DNA of 33,288 nucleotides from Gymnopilus junonius (taxonomy: Eukaryota; Basidiomycota; Agaricomycetes; Agaricales; Galerinaceae), in the NCBI GenBank assembly GCA_015501075.1, contig JADNYJ010000356.1, positions 1-33,288 of the forward strand, in the 5' to 3' direction. Made by a program: the position numbers and the translations under genes. This document shows positions 20,560 to 30,843 of the stretch, piece after piece. Positions within the stretch are counted from its first letter, which is position 1, and every line of letters begins with the position of its first letter. Under the pieces are notes generated by a model that saw only the letters and a program-made list of their open reading frames with translations, ran no database searches and had not been told where the DNA came from.

Positions 20560-22381
20560 AAATGTTCATCGAGCCCCTTCCCGCAGAGACGGAGCCTCGG
20601 TCTCTTGATGAGCCCAGAACATCGGTATGCTCTAGGTTACCGAGGACGACTAAGCTTTGAGATTTGAGGTGAGAAAGGTCGCGACATTGAGGACCACGAA
20701 ACCAGCGGGGTATATATAAGAAGCCTACGTCCATGAATACGATGAGAGGATATAGCAAACATAAAGATGAGGTAGAGACAACAATATCGGATCCTAAGGC
20801 GTCACTGAAGCAACAGCAGAACGGAGATGTAACAAAAGAAACAGAAAATTCTTTGGTTGTCAGAGCAACCAAGAAAGAGGTCGACACAAAGGAAAAAAGA
20901 AGTTCGGAAGCAGAAAAAGCGAATAGCGAAGGAGGTTGTCATCCGAAAGTGTCATTAGTATCCTTTCTTCCTGGGCCTAGGATATCGGATTCGGGTCGCA
21001 TACCCAGTCCGTGACGTTCATCTGGTCGTGGAAGAGTTGCGGCACGGATGACCCAGTCTGGCGTGAAGAGCACAGGGCTGACTGTTGTTCACTCCAACAA
21101 TTTAGAAGAGTTGGGTGTGGACTAGATTGAAGGCTTGAGTAGCGGTTACGGAGTTCGGAAGAATGATCGACTTACTGACGAGTCACCACCTGAATTCCTG
21201 GGATCACGCTGCTAGACGAAGTTCGGTACACCTGCGGCGGCCTTGAGACATCCAACCCCTCAGTAGCTGCTGGCAGCGTGGATGATTGCCTGCTAGACGT
21301 GTCGGTGATGACACCAGAGAGACGCACAGGAACTTGCGAGTACGATCTCCCTCGGTCAAGCGATCTTCTTCCACTCACAGATGAAGGTGGTCGAAGACCA
21401 GGTGCTATTAGTTCGCCTCGCTGGTAACATTGGTTAATTCATGTCGGGAAAAACTGGGCTTGAGAAGTTAGGACTTACGAGAGGAGAACTGGATTTCATA
21501 TACTCTCTGTTCTTACTCCATCATTCCGCTGCTGGTCCCGCATGTTGCTGGCACTATATGTACTTGACTCGCAAAGAATGCGACTGGCGACGACCCGTGG
21601 CACTTTCCAATGATTCCCCAAGTCGATTCCACCCTCTCTCGGTTAGCTTAACAGGTCGATCTCGATCTCTGAGAGACGCAGGGATCTAGGGGACATCGCA
21701 GACACCCTAGACGACAAGGCCACTGCGGCTGGAAGCCACACAGGCTATAGTCACAGCACCGCCTGCCCACTATCCGGCCTTGGTCGAGAAGAAAGCATTC
21801 AAAAAGGTTGTTGCTGCACTGGAGGCGCATGGGAGTGGTGATGGTCGGTCTAGGGAGGAGCTGGCTGTAGGCGCAGACATTGGGTGTACGTTGCGCAGGT
21901 GGAGGCGCTGCTGAGAAGGAGTGCCGTTGTCGGGTTTGGGTGGAAGGTGCAGTGCGAGGAGCAATTTTTGTAGGATATTCCGAGTAGCTTACATAATAAG
22001 GAAGTCAACAAAACATTATCTTATGAGGAAGGAATGCGAAAACATACTTACCTCTTGGAAGAATGATGACGAGCAGATAGCTTTGTGGTTGAAGGAGACT
22101 TCACGACGTCTTCATCAGGGTATGAATACCTCGACACGTCTTCCGACCGCCGCGACCTGTGACTTGGTTGGCGATCTACATCCTCCCCTGCCAAACCCAA
22201 TGGCTGCACCTGTCGTCCTTGCTTCAACCCTTCTTCAAATCCTAACCAGCGCGCTTCATGCATGGCGTGCTCGATGGCATGAGCCTCGCTCAGCTTGTGC
22301 ACCTTGTCTCTGGATCGCACTGCTTCTTCCTCTGCAGCTACACGTTGACGTTCGAGTTGGTTCACGGTTTCCTGAGCCTTA
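20560..22381 (-). pseudogene. 5'-truncated, internally deleted second copy of the coiled-coil gene
   Basis: The coiled-coil exon of the 8.0-10.9 kb gene (its 9741-10077) recurs at about 22048-22380, roughly 94 percent identical by eye, including the same intron donor. The copy keeps RDKVHKLSEA, LGFEEGLKQGR and the SerArg-rich end, then the start of the Pro-rich exon (near 21860-21990). It lacks about 250 bp of Pro-rich sequence, and resumes in much more diverged form (GRRSLDRGRSYSQVP near 21360, then a hydrophobic tail near 20830-20890). Upstream of 22381, exactly at the exon's acceptor side, similarity stops, so the entire 5' half is missing. Downstream similarity extends past the gene to about 20600. 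It may still be transcribed, but as a whole gene it is broken. Confidence 0.75.
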
Positions 22382-22682
22382 CAGCGTGGATGAGAGTCAG
22401 CTTGAAATATCGAAAACATTAGTAGAGTATGTTAGACCCCCAACTTGAAATGGACGCGCCTGATGTGAGGATAACCTGAGGAGTGTGATTATTGAGAAAA
22501 AAAAATTTAAGAAATTTGATGGACTATGTAATGTCTACAACAACCTACATCTACAAAACCCTAGTAGTACAACTATCTACTACATCCCCTCCCCTTACCA
22601 CAACTCCAACCACACCCATTACAGCCCACACCCATCACCCTCACCCCCGCACCCGCACCTACATCTGCACCCGCACCTCCAC

Positions 22683-25600
22683 CTACAAAGGCTTCCACCC
22701 CTCCCCCACCGGCCACTTGAGATTATCCCTCTCCGCCAACACCCTCGTGGACCCATATCCACAGGCGAGCGCCGCGTGTCGTCCACCGATCCCATCCCCG
22801 ACTCCTTCTCCACGAATCGTTCTCGTCGTCGTCGTCATCAAAACCCAAACCCAAACCGTCATATTCATACCCGTCCATATCCACCTCTGGACTATCCCTC
22901 CCACCCACATGCCCACCACCCGCACCGCACCCGCACCAGCACCAGCACCCACATACCCCCTCTCCCACCGCCCATTCCGCTCAACCAACCCTCCTCCTCC
23001 TCGCCTCCAGCCCAGCCTTACTCTTACTCTTACTCTTACTCTTACCCTCTCCCCCCTCACGAACCCCGCCTCGTCAGCCCCGCCTCGGCTTTATACCGTG
23101 CCTTGTCGAGGTTGGGTTGGATGAGGGTGTGGTTTAGAGATTCGAGTTTGGGAGGGATAGTGTGCAGCGTGGCGAGTGTGCGTTGGAGGTGGGTGAGTGG
23201 TTGGTTTTGGTTTTGAGTTTGGTTTTGGTTTTGAGTTTGAGTTTGGGTTTGGTTTGAGGAGGAGAGATTTTGGTTCGAGTTGGAGGACGACGAGGATGGG
23301 TAGGAGTTCGAATGCGATTGAGACTGCGCACGCGAATGATGCGGCGACGACGCACAAGACGTTGACGTCAAAGGAGGAGTCGAAGATACCGTAAGCGACG
23401 ACCTTCTCTGCGGCGTGGAGGATAGACTCATATGCCTCGATAACCCATACCACCCACACCTACACCCACACCCATACCACCCAATCGAGGAGACGCAGGC
23501 GGACTATACTTCAAATTCCCATTCCCATTCAAATCCACGTAATCCGCTCTCGTCCCACCCAACCCATACGAAGAAGGCAACACCTGCACACTCTCCGGCC
23601 TCCGCCTCCTCACAGGCGGCGGGACGGGCGGGTCGACATGGGGGAAGGAGGCTGATGCAGATGCAGGGATTTAGAGCGGAACACTCTCGTCGTGTGTGGG
23701 CTAGAGGTGGAAGGCGTCAATGATGAGGGTGAAGAGGGCGTGAAAGGTGAGGGTAAGGGTGAGGGTGAAAGGGTGAGGGTGAAAAAGGTGATGCTGAATA
23801 TGGAGAGGACGAGTGCGGTGAAGGTAAAGGAGAAGAAGAAGGTCCATGTCCAGGTCCAAATCCCATACTAGACCCATAAACAGCCTCAAACGACCCTTGA
23901 TCCCTATTTTCACCTCTATAATTGAAATTCTGCATCTGCATCTGCATCTGCAACTGGGCAGTAGGCGCGTGACGATACCCCTGCGCCTGCGCGTGAGCGT
24001 GAGCGTAAGACGAAGACGAAGGGTGAGAATGAGCAAAAGGCAAATAATGCTGCTGCTTCCGATCAGGATGCATGGGTGGTGGAGGGGGACCAGGTGGTAG
24101 ATCCACATTCGGCATTGAAGGGGGATCATCATCGTCCGGTGAGATGCTTAGAGGCTGGGGAGGGGGAGAGAGAGAGTCGTGATCGGAGGCTGAATGGAAC
24201 GGACTACGGCCGAGCGGAAGCGCTAGCGGTGGTGGTGGTGGTGGTGGTAGTGCACCGGCCAACGCGACTTGTTCCAGCGAACTGGTCGACAGCGGAGGTG
24301 AGGGCGGGCGGGGTCGACGTCTTGGGAGGGGAGGTGCACCGTCCGAAGCGGAGGCGGAAGCAGAGGCAGAGGCTGAGGAAGCAGATGTGGCTGAAGGCGC
24401 GTACGACCTCGCCGGACTCGAAGAAGAAATCCTATTTCTCCCCCTTGCTGCTGCTGTCCCCTCTGTTGTGGGTCCCGCGTCTGGTCCTGGTGCTGCCTCC
24501 CCTGGTGCTGTACCTGCTGTCCCTGTCTCCCCTGATGCTGCTGCTGCTGCTGCTGTGGATGGTGACCACCCCCATTCGAGCCTGCGACCACAGAACTGCT
24601 CTTCAACACCTGCAACACGCGCTCCTTCTCCAGCTGCTCCTCGGCTTTTTCATCGACTGGGCGATTTTGCTCGCGTGTAGGCTTTGTTTCATGAGGTTGG
24701 AGGTGATGTGGTGTGGGAGTTTGGGGGGATGGCGGGTGGAGGGGGCTTGAGATGGGGGTTGACAGGGTCGGTGGAGGTTGAGACCACATTGAGGGGTTTC
24801 AAAGGCGATATAGAACGCGATCCGCGGGTGTTATCACGTGATGAACCATGACGAGGGGAGGGACGAGAGGCGGGGCTGGTTTTCGAGGGGGAGGAGAGGC
24901 GGGAGTCTATTGGGCGTGTCGAGGTGTTGCTGTTGCGGTTGTTGGACAAAGGGGTTGTGGGAAGAGTGCTGCGATGCAGCTGTGGTGGATCTGGAGGAAG
25001 ACTCGGATCTTGACGGATGAAGGGGCGGCTGGGTGTGTGTGCGGGGGTCTGGGATGGAGAAGGGGTTGAGGGGTGTTGGGTTTGCATTTGGAGGGGGCCG
25101 GGGTGGTGGTAGTTTGGAGGAGGATGAAGGTGGCGCGGACGGTGCGGTGTGCGTCCGCCGTGAGGGCATAGGCGGTGCAAGTTCGGCAGCGCGTTTGGCA
25201 GGAGAGGAGGCTGGCGATGCTGACGGTGTAGGGCGATCTAAAAGCGACATTTTTCAGAAAATGGGACGAACACCAACCACGTTCCAACGAACCTGTATGT
25301 GGAGCCTGGGTCGGCACGACGAGAGGAGCAGGGCTAAACGGGGTGGCTGGAGACCCGAATTCGACATTAAGACATAGTTCAACCAAGAGGAGGATATATA
25401 CCCACCTTGAACGAACGCCAGAGATCTATCGACCTCCTTCCCACTCTCAGCGTGAACTACAAGCCTCAACGCAGCAAAGAACTCTGCGCCCGATATCGTA
25501 TCGCCATGAGCCAAAGCCGGAGAGAACAACTTTAAAATCTACATTCCAAATCCCAAAAAAAAAAAAAACCAACGATAAGCCCATCATCATGAAACACACA

Positions 25601-25835
25601 CATAACACACAAAGCACACACTCACCCCGTCCATAATCGGTGCTGGGATATGCGAATACCTCCCGCGCAACCACGCTCGTGCTTCACGCACGCTGACGGT
25701 CAGCTGCTCCAGGTACTCGTCGTCGGCGTCGGAGCTCCTGTCGTCATCGGATAGTGCGAGGTCTTTGAGGCTGGAGGTGTATAGGGTGTATTCAGCGTCG
25801 CTCAGTGCGGAGGTGTGCAGCGCGAGTCTCCTCAT
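22683..25835 (-). CDS. Large proline/glutamine-rich protein with EH/EF-hand-like N-terminal segment
   Basis: Start ATG at 25835 (MRRLALHTSALSDAEYTLY). Clear exons are 25626-25835, 25406-25538, 25293-25346 and from 25237 onward, with introns of 87, 59 and 55 nt in consistent phase. Exons 1-2 encode a compact segment ending ILKLFSPALAHGDTISGAEF then FAALRLVVHAESGKEVD; the LF...GDTISGAEFF/ALRLV pattern resembles an EH-type (paired EF-hand) module of endocytic scaffolds. The remaining roughly 2.5 kb is Pro/Ser/Gln/His-rich (for example PQQQQQQHQGRQGQQVQ) and ends near DNLKWPVGEGWKPL at 22683. The body switches reading frame several times (for example near 24900, 24250 and 22720), so the C-terminal order is an interpretation. 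A cytoskeletal or endocytic adaptor role is possible but unproven. Confidence 0.6.
23015..23050. repeat. TTACTC hexanucleotide repeat
   Basis: About five TTACTC units inside the 3' part of the proline-rich gene. On the coding strand it reads as an Arg/Val (GAGTAA-type) repeat in one frame and is a likely site of length variation. Confidence 0.7.
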
Positions 25836-26421
25836 CGATCGTGCACGAGGATGAGGATGAGGGATGTCGATGAGGTCAGGCCAGGCCAGGCACGGATACG
25901 ATTTAGAGATAAGGAAGGTCTGGTCTGGGTTGAAAAAGAACAGTTAGTTGGGGCGCAAAGATGACAGGATGAATGTGAGGCGCTCACATGTAGAAGAAGG
26001 GAGTCGATGGCCAAGGTAGATTCAGTTTCAAATCAGGGAGGAGGAAAATGATAATGGGATCTCTTACATAATGCAGTGCGACTTTCCCACCTCGGAAATC
26101 AATTCCCGTTCGACTCGCTGATGATGATCACAGATTCTTGCCAAGTCAACTCGGACCCATCCCATTGATACGCAGAGATCGAAAGGCATATACTCGTATA
26201 AATCTACGCATCCAGAAATTCCTTACAATCATACTTGGCCGAGGAATCGGAAATCAGGAGATGGGTCATGATCAAAGTATCATTTTTTTTATTTTTTATT
26301 TCCCGCCAATCGAACTAAAAACTCAACGGTGAACCATCACACTCATCCACACCATCTGCATCGTCCACGTCATTCACGATAGTCCACGACATGCACGAAA
26401 TCACCCCCACGCAGTCCTACT
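25836..26421. other. Upstream region of the proline-rich gene and spacer
   Basis: Presumed promoter and leader of the minus-strand proline-rich gene. CT-rich minus-strand sequence near 25920-25990 would suit a fungal leader. No gene is visible. Confidence 0.35.
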
Positions 26422-26661
26422 TACTGTACTACTTAATTCATTCAATTCGGCGGTCACGGGTCACAGGCCCTCCCAAATTGACGAAAAGTCACAGAGGTCA
26501 CGCAAAATCGGTCAAAAATGCCTCAAAAACACATTCGGAAGGCCAAAAAAGCTTACAAATCCATCAAAATCGCACCAAATATGGTAATTTGCCGAAATCA
26601 AAATTTCGTCAGGTGGGTCACAGGTCACACAGCCTGCCGAATTGAATGAATTAGTACAGTA
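26422..26661. mobile_element. MITE-like element of about 240 bp
   Basis: The left end TACTGTACTA, then AATTCATTCAATTCGGC three bases further, is matched by the reverse complement of the right end, TACTGTACTA directly followed by the tail of AATTCATTCAATTCGGC. GTCACGGGTCACAGG and its counterpart (GTGTGACCTGTGACC on the complementary strand) follow inside both ends. The interior is AT-rich and non-coding, with repeated GTCAC/AAAATCG-type words. The outermost TA on each side could be a TA target duplication, giving terminal repeats that begin CTGTACTA, the hallmark of Tc1/mariner-type elements. No transposase is present. Confidence 0.75.
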
Positions 26662-27471
26662 TATTAGTGAGTAAGGGCCCCTCAATCATCTCGACTCTCC
26701 TGCCTGACTCTGGTACTCAAAACTCAAAAGGCAACCTCAGACAAGATATGACCCAGGCACTCAAATATTGACTTCAAATCTAGCAAGAAATACAAATATG
26801 TACTGTACTCTAGAGTATGTCTCAATGACCATAACGTACATGTATACTGTAGTCAACAGTCACACTGGCATATTTTCAACAGCAACCCTCAGAGTCAGAG
26901 TCAGAGTCAGAGTCCGATCAAGTCGGAGTGACCATGTCCACCCCCACCTCAGTGTTCCTCATCTTCTTCAAATTGGTCTTCAGGCACAGCAGATGATGCT
27001 CTGAAACGATCTGCATCATATACTAAATAGGTAATCATCCAGGGTAAGCAGATAATGGATGTTATAACTCGTCTTCCATATGCTATAAAAAGAGGGAACG
27101 GGCTCTCAGCATGGCGGTCAATCCTTATCAATACCCTCTTGCCATCAAATCTCAAGCTCCAGTCTACTAAAGCGTTCATGGAATCGCTATTCGCCCCTCC
27201 TGCCCTCGAGTCCTATGCATGCCATAATGTCCATCCGAGCACTAACTATCTCAGCACTCCTCTCAGGATACCTAGTGCAACGAGGTCGGGTGGATCACAT
27301 CCTAATACTAGCAGTGATACGAGGTAATTGGATGTGAGGAACGGAATTCGGAGTGTCCTGGGAGCGGTGGGCATATACTGGAGTGTGGTTGTCTTATTAG
27401 AATAGGAGTTGATGGTTAATATTTCACTGAATGGGAGACAGTAGTGAGAACAATTAAGTGGTTGGTTAAGA
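26662..27471. other. Spacer with no supported gene
   Basis: Contains an AGAGTC-type simple repeat at about 26889-26914 and a TATA-like TATAAAAAGAG at 27083-27093 that is not followed by a credible open frame; the first ATG after it (27111) opens only a few codons. Confidence 0.4.
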
Positions 27472-27840
27472 GTGACCTACTTCTTATCTTATCAACCAGC
27501 ACTGGGTACGTACAAGCCTTCCGACACATTTGGTCATCCTGAGCTAATTTACAGCAATGATGAAGAACTGTTAGAGTACAATTTTTTCATTCATAAAAGG
27601 ACTTTGTTGGATATCATAGCTTCCTATCATCGCGACCATGCATCTCAGAGTGCGCTAGTCGAGTGGAATGACTGGTGTGAGATGAACGCAAAGTTCTTGC
27701 CACTTCCAGTCTCCTTGTTGACCGTTTACGGCCAACCCATTATATTGCATTTTCATGACAGCCACTCAATCGAAGTTTTCAATTTCAACGTGGCCAAAGA
27801 GACATTTCTGCATGTGCGATTGATGCGGAAAGGATCGTAA
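27472..27840 (+). pseudogene. Intronless fragment of an F-box-family paralogue
   Basis: A 122-residue open frame resembles the C-terminal part of the intact gene at 28.5-30.8 kb: FFIHKRTLLDIIASYHRDH against LYVHKRTFLDYITRFRRQD, EWNDWCEMNAKFLPLP against NWDDWGERNTRFMRSP, and IEVFNFNV against IKVLNFNI. The F-box and first half are missing, so this is a fragment rather than a full gene. The intact gene has an intron exactly between the two matching parts (30033-30119), whereas this fragment reads straight through with no intron. It lies 0.7 kb upstream of its relative on the same strand. Confidence 0.65.
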
Positions 27841-28543
27841 GGTTAAAGGTGAGGTCACCTTTCCCCATGACATTAGCAACATAGACCAACTACTTATCAT
27901 GTTCTGTATTTTAACTTGAGAAAGCCTGAAATCAGTACGTGGCCTGTGGTTTGTGATTGTGATAGTAAGCAAACGCGTTGCGGGCCGGTTGAAGTGGTGA
28001 GATACGTACAGGGATGGTCCTTGATGGAATGCTTACTCAAAGTATGACGATAGGACGCGTCCTTGATGGTCTAGAGACCTTGATGCAGTCGAAGCACTGG
28101 TAAAGCAGATAGATGGGTGATTCAGTACTGAGCATACAAAACAAGACGTACCACGACGTGTCTCCGAAGCTAAGCTCATAGCTCCTTCCCTGTCTTCTCA
28201 TCCGCCGAAGGTACTTTCGCGAAATGCGTACGACCGGTGTCAGATGTTGAAAGCGAGACGGCTGGTGTAGTCATGAGGAATGTCAACGTGTCGCACAGTG
28301 ATCAGTGCCCTAGTAAAGCCCACCTGGGACTGCATATTTCTGGGGGTGATTATATGCGTAACATAGACCGTCGCAGCATGTGCAGCCTCGAACAAGGATC
28401 CGCAGAAAGGGAGGAGAGAGGTTGGCAGCAAAGTTCATGATTAGTAGGCGAAAAGCAGAACTGTCTTACATAATAATTTAAATAGTATCTTATCTTATCG
28501 ATTTCAAGTTCAACATGAACTCCATCACAGCGCCACGTTCGTT
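27841..28543. other. Upstream region of the F-box gene
   Basis: No gene is supported. The last 100 bases include AT-rich ATAATTTAAATAG at 28471-28483 and an upstream ATG at 28515. That ATG opens a short frame which overlaps the F-box start codon in another frame; in unspliced RNA it ends at 28629-28631. Confidence 0.45.
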
Positions 28544-30778
28544 ATGCCGTTCATTGCTCTTCCTCAAGAGATCCTCATCCACACTCTTTCATATTTGGAC
28601 CACCGCTCCATTCTCTCTTGTGCATCCGTGAGCGCTCTTTGTACCATGATAATGTATTGCTACTTAGTACTTACATCTACCATGTTGAATATGCCATCTA
28701 GACGTGTCGACTCTTTTACGAAACCTGCAAGGATTCTCTAGAACTCCAATATCTTATAGAGCTCGCCATCGACGGGTTCAAGAAACCTATTACCAATGCT
28801 TCCCACTCTGAGCTGATATCTCGTCTACACGACCTCCGTCTTTCATGGGCAACATTAGACTGTAAACGATTCAAGAAAGTGGAGCTCAGGAATCTCTGCA
28901 TGGCATATGAGCTTGTAGCAGGTGTCTTTGCAATGTCGGACGGACATAAACTGAATTTCACATGGCTTCCGTCGTCTACGATGAACGGTCGTAGTCTTAC
29001 CTATCCCTCCCTCGAGTTCCGCATCATAGACTTCGCCATCGATCCGACGCAAGATCTCATCGTTATCGTGGAGGATCACAATAGGTACGTGCATAAAGCT
29101 TCATATTCACCCATTTTCCCTTCCTAACATCGTCTCTTTCTTCTTCCATTTAGCCCAATTACTGTCACCGACACCCGCCACGTCCGCCTACACATCCGAT
29201 CAATATCGGCAGCCAACGACGTCCACCCTCTCGCGTCTGAGGGAATTCTAAACTTTGACGTGCTCCCCCATGAGATCTTGGGAAACACAGTATCTGTCGC
29301 CCTCATTGAAATCGCTATAGATGTCGTCGCAGTGCACTGCACCAGAGGTTTTCCTCCTTCCCACCCCAGGATTTTACTCTGGAACTGGCACAACGGAATC
29401 CTTATATACGTACGTCCCCCGCTTCTTTTCCTTTCCACTTCCACTTCCACCTCCACTTCTGCCCACAGCTACCCGCCTGCTAACCAACATCCTATCTTAA
29501 ACCAGGATTCCGACACTGTAGGCCCACCCCTCCCATCCACCGGCGTACAATACTTCTCCCTCCTCACCCGAAATGCCTTCATCCTCACCCTAACCTCCTT
29601 AAGCGGCTCTCTCCAGCTCTACACCTTCTCACCCACCTCACCCTCTCTGGCCCCCGCCTCCCTCTGCTGCACACTCCACCTACCCCCCATCCAACCTCAC
29701 TGCTCCCTGTTCGAGCTACGCGCCTATTCGGGCCCGATATCTGCCTGTCAACCTGACCCATTAACGTTCACGAATGACACGGAGGAGCATATAATTTTGG
29801 TGTCACTTTTTTATACGGTAGCGGTTAGTGGGAGTGACGACGCGCCGCAGTCGATGAGTTATAGGCTTTATGTCCACAAACGGACTTTTTTGGACTACAT
29901 TACTCGCTTTCGCCGGCAAGACGCAGAGGAGGGGGTAGAAAATGCTCACACCGCCGCCGATGTGAATTGGGATGATTGGGGTGAGAGGAACACGAGGTTC
30001 ATGCGCTCACCGTCGTCTATACCTTGGTTGAGGTACGCGTTCTATGTTCTCGATTCTCTATTCTCCCCTTTTTTCCATGTCAATTACGCTCTAACTATTA
30101 ACTATTAACTATTCACCAGATACGTCCACGGGGCACGCGTCGTCATCAAATACAAAGTACGGGCCATCAAAGTGCTCAACTTCAATATCCCATCCTGCAC
30201 CTCCCTTTCCCTCTCCCCCTCGCCCTCCCCCTCGCTCTCATCGTCCCTCTTACCTTCATCGACCTCCTCCTCGCCCTCCTCCTCCTCGATTTCACTCCCT
30301 ACATCCGAATTCAAATTCGAGCTGCACAACGAGCCCACGACCAACTACCCCACCCACCTCTTCCAAAAAGACTTTATCACCCGCCTGCCGTATTATTCGA
30401 CGACGCGTGTTATTAAGGTCGATGGGAGCGAGGAGAACTTTTTCGCGTGTATGATTGATGAGGAGAGGGTTATTGGGATTTCGGTGGGTGTTTTTTGTTT
30501 CTTTTTCTTTCGTTCTTTTTTTCCATTTTCGTCCTGCTTTCTCCGTCTTTTCTGCTTTCTACCTAATTCTTTCTTTTTCTGTTGTGGTACAACATACCTT
30601 GCGAGGTCAGTGCTAATGCATGTGTGGGTTTTTTTTTTTTCTTTTGAATTCTTAGATGTCAGGCCGCGACAAGATGATTTGCACGTTTGTGCATTTTGAT
30701 ATTCCTCAGGCTTGGAGTTTTGAACCATCTGTTCGACTTCTTCGCAATCTGATATTGGAAGGGAGTAAAGGTATCTAG
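28544..30778 (+). CDS. F-box protein, six exons, 578 aa
   Basis: Exons are 28544-28627, 28702-29084, 29154-29409, 29506-30032, 30120-30483 and 30656-30778. All five introns are GT-AG and the exons sum to 1737 nt, exactly 579 codons. The N-terminus MPFIALPQEILIHTLSYLD followed by SILSCASVS/TCRLFYE is a canonical F-box, so the protein should recruit substrates to a Skp1-Cullin-F-box ubiquitin ligase. The rest resembles the agaric F-box architecture with beta-rich repeats (FRIIDFAIDPTQDLIVIVED, ILLWNWHNGILIY). There is a Ser/Pro insert near 30200-30300, and the C-terminus is FEPSVRLLRNLILEG. Intron 3 (96 nt) has no stop and could be retained. It is tail to tail with the TPR-CHAT gene, with 65 bases between stop codons. 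The substrate is unknown. Confidence 0.85.
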
Positions 30779-30843
30779 AGTACATCAACATTGGGAACAA
30801 ACTGCCATGAATACTGACTTGGGTGCCATTAGCTCAAAAAGAA

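Noticed and set aside
23740..23795. GGGTGA/GGGTAA-type run as interstitial telomere repeat
   Set aside because: Units are irregular (GTGAGGGTAAGGGTGAGGGTGAAAGG) and lie in the low-complexity coding body of the proline-rich gene.
24222..24245. GGTGGT run as a functional histidine tract
   Set aside because: It reads as poly-His only in a frame that breaks soon after; another frame gives proline, which fits the surrounding Pro-rich protein better.
27083..27093. TATAAAAAGAG as a promoter
   Set aside because: No credible gene starts downstream; the open frames there are very short.
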